Numbered from the stretch's first letter, positions 9,404 through 19,719 are shown. The stretch: DNA of 64,000 nucleotides from Sutcliffiella cohnii (GCF_002250055.1 NZ_CP018866.1:2906501-2970500); one strand, 5' to 3'. Notes: generated by a model from the letters alone, not told the origin. Numbers and translations: made by a program.

Positions 9404-10387
9404 TTAAAATTCCGCTAGCTCGCGCATAGCTTTTTCTACTTTGTCTGGGTTAACCATAAAGTATTTTTCCATAGTTGGAGCATAAGGCATTGCTGGGACA
9501 TCCGGACCTGCAAGACGCATAATCGGTGCATCGAGATCGAATAAGCAATTTTCAGCTATAATTGCTGATACTTCACTCATAATGCTTCCTTCTTTATTAT
9601 CTTCTGTTAGTAATAACACTTTACCAGTTTTAGAAGCTGCTTCTACGATAGCTTCTTTATCTAACGGGTAAACTGTACGTAAATCAAGGATGTGTGCGGA
9701 AATTCCGTCTTGCGCTAAGCGTTCTGCTGCTTGTAGAGCAAAATGAACACATAGTCCGTACGTAATAACAGTAATGTCTTCCCCTTCACGTTTAACGTCT
9801 GCTTTACCGATTGGTAATACGTAATCATCTGTAGGCACTTCACCTTTAATTAAACGATACGCACGTTTATGTTCGAAGAAAAGAACTGGGTCTTCATCAC
9901 GGATAGCTGCTTTTAATAAACCTTTTGCGTCATAAGGAGTAGATGGCATTACAATCTTTAATCCTGGTTGATTAGCAAAAACTGCTTCTACTGATTGTGA
10001 ATGGTAAAGCGCACCGTGAACTCCTCCACCGTAAGGAGCACGAACTACTAGCGGACAACTCCAATCATTGTTAGAACGGTAACGGATACGAGCCGCCTCT
10101 GATATTATTTGGTTTACTGCTGGCATAATAAAGTCAGCGAATTGCATTTCAGCAATTGGACGCATACCATACATTGCTGCACCAATAGCTACACCTGCGA
10201 TTGCAGATTCTGCAAGTGGTGTATCAATCACACGGTCTTCACCAAACTGATCATATAACCCTTGAGTTGCTTTGAAAACTCCACCTTTTAGACCTACATC
10301 TTCCCCAAGTACGAATACTTTTGAATCGCGTTCCATTTCTTCACGAATGGCCATTGTGACCGCATCTATATAAGAAATAACTGCCAT
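9404..10387 (-). CDS. bkdAB: Branched-chain alpha-keto acid dehydrogenase E1 beta subunit
   Basis: This 327-residue beta subunit has the family hallmarks EEMERDSKVFVLGEDVG at the N-terminus and LAESAIAGVAIGAAMYGMRPI. With the alpha subunit it forms the thiamine-diphosphate enzyme that decarboxylates the keto acids of Val, Leu and Ile. The ATG follows GGAGG at a normal distance and lies 12 bases after bkdAA. The partner E2 gene begins about 73 bases downstream. Confidence 0.95.
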   Translation of the reverse strand: MAVISYIDAVTMAIREEMERDSKVFVLGEDVGLKGGVFKATQGLYDQFGEDRVIDTPLAESAIAGVAIGAAMYGMRPIAEMQFADFIMPAVNQIISEAARIRYRSNNDWSCPLVVRAPYGGGVHGALYHSQSVEAVFANQPGLKIVMPSTPYDAKGLLKAAIRDEDPVLFFEHKRAYRLIKGEVPTDDYVLPIGKADVKREGEDITVITYGLCVHFALQAAERLAQDGISAHILDLRTVYPLDKEAIVEAASKTGKVLLLTEDNKEGSIMSEVSAIIAENCLFDLDAPIMRLAGPDVPAMPYAPTMEKYFMVNPDKVEKAMRELAEF

Positions 10388-10399
10388 GATTTTTCCTCC

Positions 10400-11392
10400 T
10401 TACTCAGCATATACGTGCTTTAATGCATACTCAGGCTCTGCATATGGAGCATTTTCTGCGTATTCTGTAGCTTCATTAACGACTTGCGCAATCTTATCGT
10501 TAAGTGCTTTCTCTTTCTCTTCTGTTAACACGCCAACTTCTTTTAAGTAATTTGCAAAAAGAATAATTGGATCTTTCGTTTTCGCTTCTTCTACTTCGCC
10601 ACGCTCACGGTATGCACGATCATCATCATCACTAGAGTGAGGTGTTAAACGATAAGAAATAGTTTCTACTAATGTAGGACCTTCACCACGACGACCTCGG
10701 TCTGCTGCTTCTTTTACTACTTTATAAACTTCTAATGGATCATTACCGTCTACAGTTACACCTGGCATTCCATAGCCGATTGCACGATCAGAGATCTTTT
10801 CACATGCTACTTGCTTTTCATACGGTACGGAGATTGCATATTTGTTGTTTTCACACATAAAAATAACTGGCAACTTATGAACTGCTGCATAGTTAGCACC
10901 CTCATGGAAATCTCCTTGGTTAGAGGAACCTTCACCGAATGTCACAAATGTTACTAAATCTTTTCCTTCAAGACGGCCACCAAGTGCTACACCAACTGCA
11001 TGAGGCACTTGTGTTGTAACTGGTGATGAACCTGTTACGATCCGATTTTTCTTTTGACCGAAATGACCCGGCATTTGACGTCCACCAGAGTTCGGATCTT
11101 CTGCTTTTGCGAATCCTGATAGCATTAATTCCGTTGCTGTCATTCCAAATGTTAAAACAACCCCCATGTCGCGATAATATGGAAGAACGTAGTCTTTTTC
11201 ACGGTCTAAAGCAAAAGCTGCTCCTACTTGTGCTGCTTCTTGACCTTGACAAGAGATGACGAAAGGTATTTTACCTGCACGATTTAATAACCACATACGC
11301 TCATCAATTCGGCGAGCAAGTAGCATCGTTTCATACATTTCCATTACGTTTTCATCCGTTAAACCTAATGCTTTATGTCGATTTTCAGCCAT
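10400..11392 (-). CDS. bkdAA: Branched-chain alpha-keto acid dehydrogenase E1 alpha subunit
   Basis: This 330-residue thiamine-diphosphate-binding alpha subunit shows the GEGSSNQGDFHEGANYAAVHKLPVIF block, where the TPP motif GxGSxxQGDxHE-NYA is recognisable. The phosphorylation-loop-like segment YRLTPHSSDDDD is also present. The ATG is preceded by AAGGAGG. It catalyses the first, irreversible step of branched keto-acid oxidation. A pyruvate dehydrogenase E1 alpha would look similar, but the ptb-bcd-buk context fixes the branched-chain role. Confidence 0.95.
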   Translation of the reverse strand: MAENRHKALGLTDENVMEMYETMLLARRIDERMWLLNRAGKIPFVISCQGQEAAQVGAAFALDREKDYVLPYYRDMGVVLTFGMTATELMLSGFAKAEDPNSGGRQMPGHFGQKKNRIVTGSSPVTTQVPHAVGVALGGRLEGKDLVTFVTFGEGSSNQGDFHEGANYAAVHKLPVIFMCENNKYAISVPYEKQVACEKISDRAIGYGMPGVTVDGNDPLEVYKVVKEAADRGRRGEGPTLVETISYRLTPHSSDDDDRAYRERGEVEEAKTKDPIILFANYLKEVGVLTEEKEKALNDKIAQVVNEATEYAENAPYAEPEYALKHVYAE

Positions 11393-11446
11393 TATTTATT
11401 ACCTCCTTAATATGTAGGGAAGGGTTTGATACCCCTTCTATTATTC

Positions 11447-12868
11447 TTATGAATGAATTGCTTTACCATCAACTGCTAGTGCAGCTTCCCCAATTGCTTC
11501 TGATAATGAAGGATGTGGATGAATAGTGTGGGCAACTTCCCAAGGTGTTGCATCTAATACACGTGCTAAACCAGCTTCAGATATCATATCTGTTACATGC
11601 GGTCCTATCATATGAACACCTAAAATATCATCTGTATCACTATTAGCAATAATTTTTACAAATCCGTCAGACTCTCCATATACTAAAGCCTTACCAATTG
11701 CTCGGAAGCTAAACTTACCTGTTTTAATGTTATAGCCTTTTTCTTTTGCTTCTTCCTCAGTGTAACCGACACTTGCAACTTCTGGACTGCTGTATACACA
11801 TTTAGAAATTAACGAATAGTCAATTGGAGAAGGGTTTTCATTAGCAAGATGTTCAACTGCAACAATTCCTTCGTGAGAAGCAACATGCGCTAATTGAAGA
11901 CCGCCGATTACGTCACCAATTGCATAAATATGAGATTCTTTTGTTTGATAGTAATCATTTGTTTTAATAAAGCCTTTTTCTACTTGTATATCAGTATTTT
12001 CAAGACCAATACCTTCTACGTTAGCTTGACGTCCAACTGATACAAGCATTTTATCAGCGGAAAACGTTTTTTGTTCCCCTTTATGCTCTGCTTTAATAGT
12101 AACTCCCGAAGCTTTTTCCATCGTTTCAGGTAAAACTTTTGCACCTGTTACTAGCTTAATTCCGCGCTTTTTCATTAGTCGTTGTGCTTCTTTAGAAATC
12201 TCTTTATCTTCTGTCGGTAAAATTCTATCTGCATATTCTAAAACGGTAACTTCTACACCAAAGTCAGAAAGCATAGATGCCCATTCAATGCCGATTACTC
12301 CTCCACCAACAATAATGATGGAGCTAGGTAAACTCTCCATTTGAAGCGCTTCATCTGAAGTCATCACAAGGTCGCCATCAATATCCAATCCAGGTAATGT
12401 GCGTGGTCTCGAACCTGTTGCGACGATTACATTTTTGGGGATTAACATTTCGTTTTCGTCACCATTTTCAAACTCAACAGATATTGTTCCAGGCATCGGA
12501 GAAAAAATCGATGGTCCTAAAATGCGCCCAGTTCCGTGAAACACATCAATCTTCCCTTGTTTCATTAAGTGTTGAACTCCACCATGAAGTTGGTTTATAA
12601 TTTTTTGTTTGCGTTCTTGTACTTTTAAAAAGTCTAATTTTACTTCTCCAGAAATAACGCCGAATTCCTCACTTTTTTTCGTTTGAGAAAACACTTCAGC
12701 ACTTCTTAACAATGCTTTACTAGGAATACAACCTGCATGTAAACAAGTTCCCCCTAGCTTTCCTTTTTCAACTACTGCTGTTTTTAACCCTAATTGAGAA
12801 GCACGTATAGCAGCTACGTAACCACCAGTTCCTCCTCCTAGAATGACTAAATCGTATTCTTGAGCCAT
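11447..12868 (-). CDS. lpdV: Dihydrolipoamide dehydrogenase (E3) of the branched-chain complex
   Basis: This 473-residue flavoprotein has an N-terminal FAD Rossmann motif (GGGTGGYVAA), the redox disulfide GGTCLHAGCIPSK (cysteines near 42 and 47), an NAD-binding GGGVIGIEWA, and the C-terminal HPHPSLSE with the catalytic His. It reoxidises the dihydrolipoyl arm of E2 and passes electrons to NAD+. A good AGGAGA site precedes the ATG. It lies 15 bases after buk and 54 before bkdAA. Confidence 0.96.
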   Translation of the reverse strand: MAQEYDLVILGGGTGGYVAAIRASQLGLKTAVVEKGKLGGTCLHAGCIPSKALLRSAEVFSQTKKSEEFGVISGEVKLDFLKVQERKQKIINQLHGGVQHLMKQGKIDVFHGTGRILGPSIFSPMPGTISVEFENGDENEMLIPKNVIVATGSRPRTLPGLDIDGDLVMTSDEALQMESLPSSIIIVGGGVIGIEWASMLSDFGVEVTVLEYADRILPTEDKEISKEAQRLMKKRGIKLVTGAKVLPETMEKASGVTIKAEHKGEQKTFSADKMLVSVGRQANVEGIGLENTDIQVEKGFIKTNDYYQTKESHIYAIGDVIGGLQLAHVASHEGIVAVEHLANENPSPIDYSLISKCVYSSPEVASVGYTEEEAKEKGYNIKTGKFSFRAIGKALVYGESDGFVKIIANSDTDDILGVHMIGPHVTDMISEAGLARVLDATPWEVAHTIHPHPSLSEAIGEAALAVDGKAIHS

Positions 12869-12883
12869 ATATATTTCTCCTTT

Positions 12884-13993
12884 CTAGTTAGTTACTTTGC
12901 TGTTTACATTATTGCCCGGGTAAACTTTTGCCTTTTCCTCACCACGAAGTACACGTAAAGCTCCTTCTGTTAAAGCTTGTAACTCATTTTCACCAGGATG
13001 TACAATGACATCTGCAATCCAACTAATTCGATCTGAAATTAGTTTTACGAAACCTTTTCCGTATGCTAAGCCACCAGTTAATATGATTGCATCGACTTTC
13101 CCGGACAGTACTGCGCTAGCAGAACCGATTTCTTTGGCAACTTGATATGCCATGGCATCGTAAACTAGAGCTGCATCTTCATCGCCTTGATCTATCATTT
13201 TTTCTACTTGAACAGCATCATTAGTGCCTAAGTAACCGACAAGGCCACCTTGTCCGACGAGCTTTTTCATTATTTCTTCACGATAATATTCACCAGAGAA
13301 ACATAAAGAAACAAGGTCACCAACTGGAACTGTTCCTGCACGCTCCGGGCTAAAAGGTCCATCTCCGTGTAGTCCGTTGTTCACATCAACTACTCGACCA
13401 TTTTCATGAACACCTACTGTAATACCGCCACCCATATGTGTCACAATTAAATTTAATTCTTCATATTTCTTCCCTAAATTTTTGGCAACACGGCGAGCAA
13501 CAGCTTTTTGATTTAATGCATGAAAAATACTCTTACGTTCAATTAGAGAAAAGCCCGAAATTCTAGCGATATCCGATAATTCGTCAACAACGACCGGATC
13601 GACAATAAAAGAAGGGATATTTAGTCCTGTTGCAATTTCATAAGCTAAAATACCACCAAGATTGGAAGCATGTTGGCCTGAGTAGCCAACTTTTAAATCT
13701 TCTAGCATATCATCATTTACCGCATATGTGCCACCTTCGATAGGGCGTAATAAGCCACCACGACCACATACAGCACTTAATTTAGAAATGTTAATACCTT
13801 CCTCGTCTAACGTCTCTAAAATAGTTGATTTCCGAAATTCGTATTGATCAAAGATTGTTGCATACGAATTGATAGTATCGCTATCATGACGTATTGTTTT
13901 TTCAAATATTGATCGTTCATTATCGAAAACACCGATTTTTGTTGAGGTTGATCCTGGGTTGATTACGAGAACTCGATATTCTTTTTCATTCAA
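12884..13993 (-). CDS. buk: Butyrate (branched-chain fatty acid) kinase
   Basis: This 369-residue ASKHA-fold kinase has [13 protein letters not shown] near the start, [15 protein letters not shown] in the middle and ILTGGLAYG near the end, the typical acetate/butyrate kinase blocks. With Ptb it converts butyryl- or branched acyl-CoA through the acyl phosphate to the free acid while making ATP. The start is TTG at 13993, 8 bases after GGAGG; no ATG fits this site. It lies between bcd and lpdV as in B. subtilis. Confidence 0.95.
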   Translation of the reverse strand: MNEKEYRVLVINPGSTSTKIGVFDNERSIFEKTIRHDSDTINSYATIFDQYEFRKSTILETLDEEGINISKLSAVCGRGGLLRPIEGGTYAVNDDMLEDLKVGYSGQHASNLGGILAYEIATGLNIPSFIVDPVVVDELSDIARISGFSLIERKSIFHALNQKAVARRVAKNLGKKYEELNLIVTHMGGGITVGVHENGRVVDVNNGLHGDGPFSPERAGTVPVGDLVSLCFSGEYYREEIMKKLVGQGGLVGYLGTNDAVQVEKMIDQGDEDAALVYDAMAYQVAKEIGSASAVLSGKVDAIILTGGLAYGKGFVKLISDRISWIADVIVHPGENELQALTEGALRVLRGEEKAKVYPGNNVNSKVTN

Positions 13994-14058
13994 AGTTGAA
14001 ACCTCCAGTAAAAACCGGAAAGAAGGATTAACCCTCTTTCCGTATCCTTTTCTGTTTA

Positions 14059-15156
14059 TTATTTACGATGACTTAAAATATGTTTTTCGTTTTGTAGGAA
14101 CTGACTACGAGAATTTCTCACTCGTTCAATTCTTTCTTCTGCCAGACGATCTGCAGCTAGGTATGTTGGGATATTGTCACGTTTAGCAATTTCAATTACA
14201 CGCTCAATGTTGTTGTAGATTGTTTCTACTTTTTTCATCGCACGGTCGCGGTTATATCCATAAAGCTCATCTGCAACGTTAATAACACCACCTGCGTTAA
14301 TTACGTAATCAGGTGCATAAACAATGCCCATTTCATGAATAATGTCACCGTGACGAGTATCTAATAATTGGTTATTCGCTGCTCCAGCAATAACTTTTGC
14401 CTTAATTTGTGGAATTGTTTCATCATTAATAGTTGCACCAAGAGCACATGGAGCATAAATATCGCATTCTACGCTATAAATGTCTGCTGGATCAACAGCT
14501 TTTGCTCCAAATTGTTCTACAGCTCGTTGTACAGCTTCTTTATTAATATCGGTAACGATTAATTGTGCGCCTTCTTCATGTAGATGACGACATAAGTTAA
14601 ATGCAACGTTTCCTATACCTTGCACAGCTACTACTTTTCCTTCTAAAGAATCAGTACCGAACGCTTCTTTCGCAGCTGCTTTCATACCACGATATACACC
14701 GTATGCCGTTACAGGTGAAGGATTACCAGAAGAACCAAATGCAGGTGATACACCAGTAACATAATTAGTTTCCTCATAAATTAAATCCATATCTGCAACT
14801 GTAGTACCAACATCTTCTGCTGTAATATAACGTCCGTTTAAGCCTTGAATGTATCGACCAAAAGCACGGAACATTTCTTCATTTTTATCTTTACGTGGGT
14901 CTCCAATTATAACTGTTTTACCACCACCAAGATTTAATCCTGCAGCAGCATTTTTATATGTCATACCTTTTGCTAAGCGTAGTGCATCTTCAATCGCAGC
15001 TTCTTCTGATTCATAAGTCCACATACGTGTACCACCTAAAGCTGGTCCTAATGTTGTGTCGTGAATAGCGATAATTGCTTTTAAACCTGAAGTTTTATCT
15101 TGGCAAATAACTAGTTGTTCGTAATCATATTTCTCCATATATTTGAAAATTTCCAT
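14059..15156 (-). CDS. bcd: Leucine dehydrogenase
   Basis: This 365-residue member of the Glu/Leu/Phe/Val dehydrogenase family has the glycine-rich GLNLGGGK (catalytic Lys near 80), GGTRMWTY, and the NAD-binding [18 protein letters not shown]. It deaminates Leu, Val and Ile to the keto acids that the downstream Bkd complex consumes. I took the ATG at 15156, 8 bases after GGGAGGA, giving the family start [17 protein letters not shown] at 15174 also reads in frame but has no site of its own. Confidence 0.96.
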   Translation of the reverse strand: MEIFKYMEKYDYEQLVICQDKTSGLKAIIAIHDTTLGPALGGTRMWTYESEEAAIEDALRLAKGMTYKNAAAGLNLGGGKTVIIGDPRKDKNEEMFRAFGRYIQGLNGRYITAEDVGTTVADMDLIYEETNYVTGVSPAFGSSGNPSPVTAYGVYRGMKAAAKEAFGTDSLEGKVVAVQGIGNVAFNLCRHLHEEGAQLIVTDINKEAVQRAVEQFGAKAVDPADIYSVECDIYAPCALGATINDETIPQIKAKVIAGAANNQLLDTRHGDIIHEMGIVYAPDYVINAGGVINVADELYGYNRDRAMKKVETIYNNIERVIEIAKRDNIPTYLAADRLAEERIERVRNSRSQFLQNEKHILSHRK

Positions 15157-15184
15157 GTTAGTATTCCTCCCCAAATTTATATGT

Positions 15185-16081
15185 TTAAACTGCGCTAACA
15201 GCTAAAGCTAATGAATTTAATTTACTCTCTGCTGAATCAGCACGAGACGTTAAAACAATCGGTGCCTTTGCGCCTGTAATAACTGCTCCAACCTTAGCTT
15301 TGGCAAAGTAAATAAGTGATTTATATAGGACGTTGCCGACCTCAATTGTTGGTACAAATAATATATCTGCATGACCAGCTACTTCACCAGCTATCCCTTT
15401 TTGTTCGGCAGCCAACTGAGATACAGCATTGTCTAAAGCAAGAGGGCCATCAATAATACAGTTTTTTATTTGTCCACGTTTATTCATTTGAGTTAACAGT
15501 GCTGCATCAACCGTTGCTCGCATGCTTGGGTTCACTACTTCAACTGCGGCTAAGGGTGCAACTTTTGGCACTTCTACACCTACAGCACGAGCGAAGTTTA
15601 CTGAATTGTTAACAATTTGAACTTTCTGCTCAATAGTTGGTTCAATATTCATTGCAGCATCCGTAACAAAAATTAACTGATCATAGCCAGGCACTTCAAA
15701 TGCTGCAACATGTGACAATACATTACCTGTGCGTAGACCGTATTCTTTATTTAATACTTCTTTTAAAATAGTTGCAGTGGATACATGTCCTTTCATTAAG
15801 ACATCTGCTTCTTTACTAGACACTGCCTTTACAGCAAGTGCTGCAGCTTCTTTTTCATTAGCTGCTTGTACTACTTTTATCTTATCTTCCATTACGGCTA
15901 ACCCATTAACAGACAATAACTCCATTATCTTTTCTTCATCACCAAAAAGTAAGAAGGAGGCTAATCCTTTTTTTACAGCTTCTGATACTGCCACCATTAC
16001 TTCCGAGTCTTCTGCAGCAGCGACAGCTACCACTTTAGGAGTCATTTGGGTTGCTTTGTTGATTAATTGTGCTAGTTTCAC
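15185..16081 (-). CDS. ptb: Phosphate butyryltransferase
   Basis: This 298-residue enzyme of the phosphate acetyl/butyryltransferase family moves the acyl group from CoA to phosphate for Buk. Family blocks include [18 protein letters not shown] and the C-terminal [21 protein letters not shown] placed the start at GTG 16081, giving [10 protein letters not shown], 7 bases after AGGAAGG. A TTG two codons upstream abuts that site. It is the first gene of the operon, about 36 bases downstream of the sigma-54 promoter. Confidence 0.94.
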   Translation of the reverse strand: MKLAQLINKATQMTPKVVAVAAAEDSEVMVAVSEAVKKGLASFLLFGDEEKIMELLSVNGLAVMEDKIKVVQAANEKEAAALAVKAVSSKEADVLMKGHVSTATILKEVLNKEYGLRTGNVLSHVAAFEVPGYDQLIFVTDAAMNIEPTIEQKVQIVNNSVNFARAVGVEVPKVAPLAAVEVVNPSMRATVDAALLTQMNKRGQIKNCIIDGPLALDNAVSQLAAEQKGIAGEVAGHADILFVPTIEVGNVLYKSLIYFAKAKVGAVITGAKAPIVLTSRADSAESKLNSLALAVSAV

Positions 16082-16116
16082 TTCCAACCCTTCCTTTCTT
16101 GCTTACACTTTCATAA

Positions 16117-16134
16117 ATGCAAGAACCGTGCCAA
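16117..16134 (-). promoter_or_regulatory. Sigma-54 (SigL) promoter of the ptb-bcd-buk-bkd operon
   Basis: On the minus strand this is TTGGCACGGTTCTTGCAT, a near-perfect -24/-12 element (TTGGCACG, 4-base spacer, TTGCAT). The GG and GC dinucleotides are correctly spaced. It faces ptb, and the next gene upstream is the sigma-54 activator bkdR, as in B. subtilis. Confidence 0.92.
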
Positions 16135-16176
16135 CTTTTAAATATTGAAAACGCTTCATTTTTTATTTTTTGACCG

Positions 16177-16214
16177 TGCATTCCTTTGCAATATATGCAA
16201 AATATTGCATGCAA
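16177..16214 (-). promoter_or_regulatory. Probable BkdR upstream activating sequence
   Basis: A cluster of TGCA half-sites lies 45-80 bases upstream of the -24 element. It includes the palindrome TTTGCAATATATGCAAA (16185-16201) and TTGCATGCAA (16205-16214), with an isolated GTGCA before them. Position and symmetry suit an enhancer for the hexameric activator. It ends 3 bases before the bkdR stop codon. Confidence 0.6.
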
Positions 16215-16216
16215 CT

Positions 16217-18271
16217 TTATTCAATTTCGTATTTTTGCATTTTATAATATAAATTACGTATAGAAACACCAAGTTCTTTCGCCGTTTTTGTTTTATTTCC
16301 GTTATTTTTACTTAACGTCTTTTTTATAATACCCTCTTCATAACTCTCTAACATTTCCGTTAAGTTTCTGTTTTCCGGGATGAACATTTCTGTTTCTTCT
16401 TTTATATCTTCTTCATTTTTCGTGTTTAAATCAGGAATGTGAGATAAATCAATATACAGTTCATGATTATTCATAAAAATGATTGCACGACCTAAAATAT
16501 TTTCCAATTCCCTTACATTACCTGGCCAATCATATTTCATTAAGTAAGTAATAGCACCTTCGGTTAACCCTTCAATTGTCCTACCATAATCTTGATTAAT
16601 TTTTTGAATTAAATGGTTACAAAGGGAAGGTATATCCTCTTTTCTTTTTCTCAAAGACGGGATATGAATGGGCATTCTATTTAAACGATAATACAAATCC
16701 TCCCGAAAAGTACCTTCCACTATACCTTTTTCTAAATTGACGTTCGTTGCGGCAATAACTCGGACATTTATAGAAATCGGTTTCGTTCCTCCAACACGAA
16801 CTATTTCACCTTCTTGTAATACCCTTAATAGTTTTGCTTGTGTATTAGCAGATAATTCTCCAATTTCATCCAAAAAAATACTACCATTATTCGCTTCTTC
16901 AAAAAGACCCTTTTTCCCTCCATGTTTAGCACCTGAAAAAGCACCTTCTTCATACCCGAATAATTCACTTTCTAGCAACGTTTCAGATATTGCTGCACAA
17001 TTGACACGGATAAATTTATTATATTTTCGTTCACTTCCATTATGGATAGCGTGAGCAAACAGTTCTTTACCCGTTCCAGATTCTCCCCTTAACAAAACAG
17101 TAGCAGGTGTTCTTGCACCTAATTTAGCTTGCTCTACTGCCAATCGCATTTCTTCGGAAGAACCGATAATATCATCAAATGAATATTTCGCTTCAAGGGT
17201 TCGGATGATTTGTCGAGCACGGTTTAATTCATTCGTTAAGTTTTGTATTTCTGAAACATCATGAATGACCCCAACACTTCCTTTAAGCTTACCGTCCACG
17301 ATCACTGGCGCAACATTGACAATTACTTCTCTTTTAGAAGGACCAACTTTCATTTTCACTCCACGAACAGCTCGTCTCGTTTCCAATACTTTCATATGCA
17401 TACTTTCGCCTTCTGAAATATCGGCAGTAGCTGGCTTGCCGACAACTTGTTCTTCTTTCAAACCTGTGAGCCTAGAGTATGCACGGTTGATCATTAATCC
17501 TCGACCGAATTCATCAACTACCGAGATCGCATCATCTGAAGATTGAATAATGGATTCCAGCATAGACTGGATTTCCTTTAAGTTAGTCACTTCCTCCGCT
17601 AAATTCATTACTTCCGTAATATCTTTAAATACCGAGAATGCTCCTAATACATTTCCATCTTCATCGATGATTGGACTTCTAGTACTAATTACTCGTTTTC
17701 CATTTTCCAGAAGTAATTCGCTATTCTTTTCTACCCTTTTACTATGTAATACATTTGGTAATCTACTTGATGGTATTGTCTCCAAAATATGTTTGTGAAG
17801 TGCTTCTTTTTTTCTAACTCCAACAATTTTTTCTGCACTTTTATTATAAAAATTAATAATTCCCGCTGAATCAATTCCAATTAACCCATCGTGTAAATTA
17901 TTAAAGATTAAATCTCGTTTATGTGACTCTTGTTGAAGTTTCGAAATTAACGCTTCATGCTTTTCGACTAATCTTGCAAATATAGAAGCAACACTTCCTG
18001 GAACGAGCACCGTTTTCTTGCCCTTTGCACCTCTAATTGCTTGAAAGACTTCATCTGAGCCAGTTGCTTCAATAATAATGTCGAGATCATCAGACAAATA
18101 ATCTTGCCACTTAACTCCTGTGTCAATTCCCAAAGTAGTTGCAAACTTTAATCCCGGTGCATCTTCTCTAATGTCAACTATCCTTTTCACTAAAAACATT
18201 TCTGAATGCATAAGCATTCTTAGCATTGCAGAACCGCCTTTACCTGCGCCTACAATTAATACAGATTGCAT
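16217..18271 (-). CDS. bkdR: Sigma-54-dependent activator of the bkd operon
   Basis: This 684-residue regulator starts with a Rossmann-like segment ([17 protein letters not shown], residues 4-20) followed by an acidic IVDIRED. Two PAS domains lie at about 115-225 and 235-345. The AAA+ domain has Walker A GESGTGKE at 396-403 and the sigma-54-contacting loop GAFSGA at 443-448, where the usual GAFTGA Thr is Ser. The C-terminus is a Fis-type helix-turn-helix ([17 protein letters not shown]). The ATG follows AAGGGG. The N-terminal fold could sense a nucleotide or metabolite; that is inference. It activates the adjacent sigma-54 promoter. Confidence 0.93.
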   Translation of the reverse strand: MQSVLIVGAGKGGSAMLRMLMHSEMFLVKRIVDIREDAPGLKFATTLGIDTGVKWQDYLSDDLDIIIEATGSDEVFQAIRGAKGKKTVLVPGSVASIFARLVEKHEALISKLQQESHKRDLIFNNLHDGLIGIDSAGIINFYNKSAEKIVGVRKKEALHKHILETIPSSRLPNVLHSKRVEKNSELLLENGKRVISTRSPIIDEDGNVLGAFSVFKDITEVMNLAEEVTNLKEIQSMLESIIQSSDDAISVVDEFGRGLMINRAYSRLTGLKEEQVVGKPATADISEGESMHMKVLETRRAVRGVKMKVGPSKREVIVNVAPVIVDGKLKGSVGVIHDVSEIQNLTNELNRARQIIRTLEAKYSFDDIIGSSEEMRLAVEQAKLGARTPATVLLRGESGTGKELFAHAIHNGSERKYNKFIRVNCAAISETLLESELFGYEEGAFSGAKHGGKKGLFEEANNGSIFLDEIGELSANTQAKLLRVLQEGEIVRVGGTKPISINVRVIAATNVNLEKGIVEGTFREDLYYRLNRMPIHIPSLRKRKEDIPSLCNHLIQKINQDYGRTIEGLTEGAITYLMKYDWPGNVRELENILGRAIIFMNNHELYIDLSHIPDLNTKNEEDIKEETEMFIPENRNLTEMLESYEEGIIKKTLSKNNGNKTKTAKELGVSIRNLYYKMQKYEIE

Positions 18272-18307
18272 AACAGACCCCTTATCAACTCATAATTTAT
18301 ATAAACC

Positions 18308-18323
18308 ATGAAAAATTTTTCAT
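18308..18323. promoter_or_regulatory. 16-bp perfect palindrome in the bkdR-yqzF divergent region
   Basis: ATGAAAAATTTTTCAT reads the same on both strands. It lies 37-52 bases upstream of bkdR, close to a TATA-rich -10-like stretch. It may be an operator for bkdR; the binding protein is unknown. Confidence 0.35.
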
Positions 18324-18391
18324 ACCCTTTTTCATTTGATTGAAAATGTTTGCACACTTTAATAATATATGTTATTGCTATTCCTTGCAAC

Positions 18392-18423
18392 AGAATATCT
18401 GATATACTTATTTCAGATATTCT
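18392..18423. promoter_or_regulatory. Long inverted repeat upstream of yqzF
   Basis: Arms AGAATATCTGA and TCAGATATTCT (11 bp, perfect) are separated by 10 bases, so their centres are 21 bp apart. The spacer holds TATACT, a plausible -10. It ends 33 bases before the yqzF start. It could be an operator or an RNA hairpin. Confidence 0.5.
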
Positions 18424-18455
18424 AGCATTTATAGGAAGTGAGGCTTTATGAGCTC

Positions 18456-18692
18456 ATGCAACGAATTATTGCATTAACTATTTTAGTGTTGCCAGCATTG
18501 TTAGCTGTATTAGGTATTAAATTAATGAGAGATATGATTTTCGGCGTTTTGCACGCTCCTATTCCTTCATTATTGTTACAGTTCGTTGTCGGTCTTTTGT
18601 TTTTAGGAATTGGCCTTTGGTTTGTGGCTGGGTTTATATTTTACCGAGATCGAAAACGAAATAAAGTTCAAAATAGGTTTCAGAAAAAATGA
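18456..18692 (+). CDS. yqzF: YqzF-like DUF2627 membrane protein
   Basis: This 78-residue protein has two hydrophobic helices (about 3-20 and 33-57) around IKLMRDMIFG, then a basic tail. It matches YqzF of B. subtilis in length, sequence character and position next to bkdR. I chose the ATG at 18456 with the AGGAAGTGAGG site 12 bases upstream. A GTG at 18438 is in frame but lies inside that site. The function is unknown. A strong terminator follows at once. Confidence 0.85.
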   Translation: MQRIIALTILVLPALLAVLGIKLMRDMIFGVLHAPIPSLLLQFVVGLLFLGIGLWFVAGFIFYRDRKRNKVQNRFQKK

Positions 18693-18696
18693 GGCT

Positions 18697-18737
18697 GTCC
18701 TAAAAGTCAGTAGAAACTGACTTTTAGGACTTTTTTT
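18697..18737 (+). terminator. Terminator of yqzF
   Basis: A perfect 15-bp stem (left arm GTCCTAAAAGTCAGT), AGAA loop and seven Ts on the plus strand. A related hairpin sequence occurs at 53574-53606 behind mntR. Confidence 0.93.
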
Positions 18738-18856
18738 GTTCGTTACCTCAATATGGATTTTAAAAATTTTATTAGTTAAGTACAAATTTCCCTATTGCAT
18801 TGACCATATCACCCCCCCAGTCGTTCCGTAAGGTAAGTCACAAATAATTAAAATAA

Positions 18857-18880
18857 GCGCCCTCACAAATGTGAAGACGC
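18857..18880 (-). terminator. Probable terminator of yqiK
   Basis: On the minus strand GCGTCTTCAC pairs with GTGAGGGCGC through eight Watson-Crick and two G-U pairs with a 4-base loop, then TTATTTTAATTATTT. It begins 10 bases after the stop codon. Confidence 0.65.
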
Positions 18881-18889
18881 CGATTACAA

Positions 18890-19633
18890 TTATTTAAGTG
18901 GACATGACTCAATTTTTTCTCTAATTTGGAGCGCTTTTTCTGGATAATCCGTGAAGAAGCCGGATACATTCATGGCAAACATCTTTTTCATCGTTCTTTC
19001 ATCATTCACTGTATACGGACGCACCTGGATTCCTTTACTTCCGGCAGCTTTAACGATCGCTTTAGTAGCAACTCCTTTATTAGGGTGTAAACTTTGCGCC
19101 CCTACAACATGTGCATAATTCCACGGTTCAAACAACCCTTCAGAGTATAGAATTGCTTTTTCAATGTGAGGCGCTATCCGATGTAGTTTAGAAATACTAT
19201 AATGATTAAAACTAGAAAAGATTGTTTGTTTTTCTACTTTATAGAGCTTTACTAGTTCCACTACTTTTTCTTCTAGTCCTTCATAAGCAATTACACTGTT
19301 TTTTAATTCAATATTAATAAGTAAAGTCGTCTGACTTGCCCACTCCAAAACTTCCTGTAATGTTGGGATTGGACAAAAATCAAACTGTTTAAATTTAAAT
19401 ACTGCGTTTAATTGTTTTAATTCTTCCATCTTTTTATCTTTTACAAAACCAGAACCGTCTGTTGTTCGGTCAACTTTTTCATCATGTATGACAACAGGAA
19501 CGCCATCTGAACTCAATTGGACATCCAGTTCAATTCCATCTGCCCCTACTTTTTTTGCTTGTTGAAAACTAATCATCGTATTTTCTGGATGCGTACCAGC
19601 CGCTCCTCTATGACCAAAAATTTTAGTATCCAT
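18890..19633 (-). CDS. yqiK: Glycerophosphodiester phosphodiesterase (YqiK)
   Basis: This 247-residue GDPD TIM-barrel protein hydrolyses glycerophosphodiesters to glycerol-3-phosphate and an alcohol. The catalytic blocks are GHRGAAGTHPENT near the N-terminus, then GADGIELDVQLSSDGVPVVIHDEKVDRTT. These supply the HR, the E-x-D metal ligands and the second catalytic His. There is no signal peptide, so it acts in the cytoplasm. The ATG at 19633 has AGGAGG 6 bases upstream; an in-frame ATG at 19666 does not. In B. subtilis yqiK also lies between bkdR and spo0A. Confidence 0.92.
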   Translation of the reverse strand: MDTKIFGHRGAAGTHPENTMISFQQAKKVGADGIELDVQLSSDGVPVVIHDEKVDRTTDGSGFVKDKKMEELKQLNAVFKFKQFDFCPIPTLQEVLEWASQTTLLINIELKNSVIAYEGLEEKVVELVKLYKVEKQTIFSSFNHYSISKLHRIAPHIEKAILYSEGLFEPWNYAHVVGAQSLHPNKGVATKAIVKAAGSKGIQVRPYTVNDERTMKKMFAMNVSGFFTDYPEKALQIREKIESCPLK

Positions 19634-19719
19634 ATTTATCCTCCTACACCCTTTATCATTTGCCATCTGCCGAATATTTTAGTACAAATATATTATAATT
19701 AGTTGAAAGAGGTGATAAA

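Noticed and set aside
16146..16158. cre-like sequence between the BkdR enhancer and the sigma-54 promoter
   Set aside because: The match is one base short in one arm, so the halves cannot both fit the consensus.
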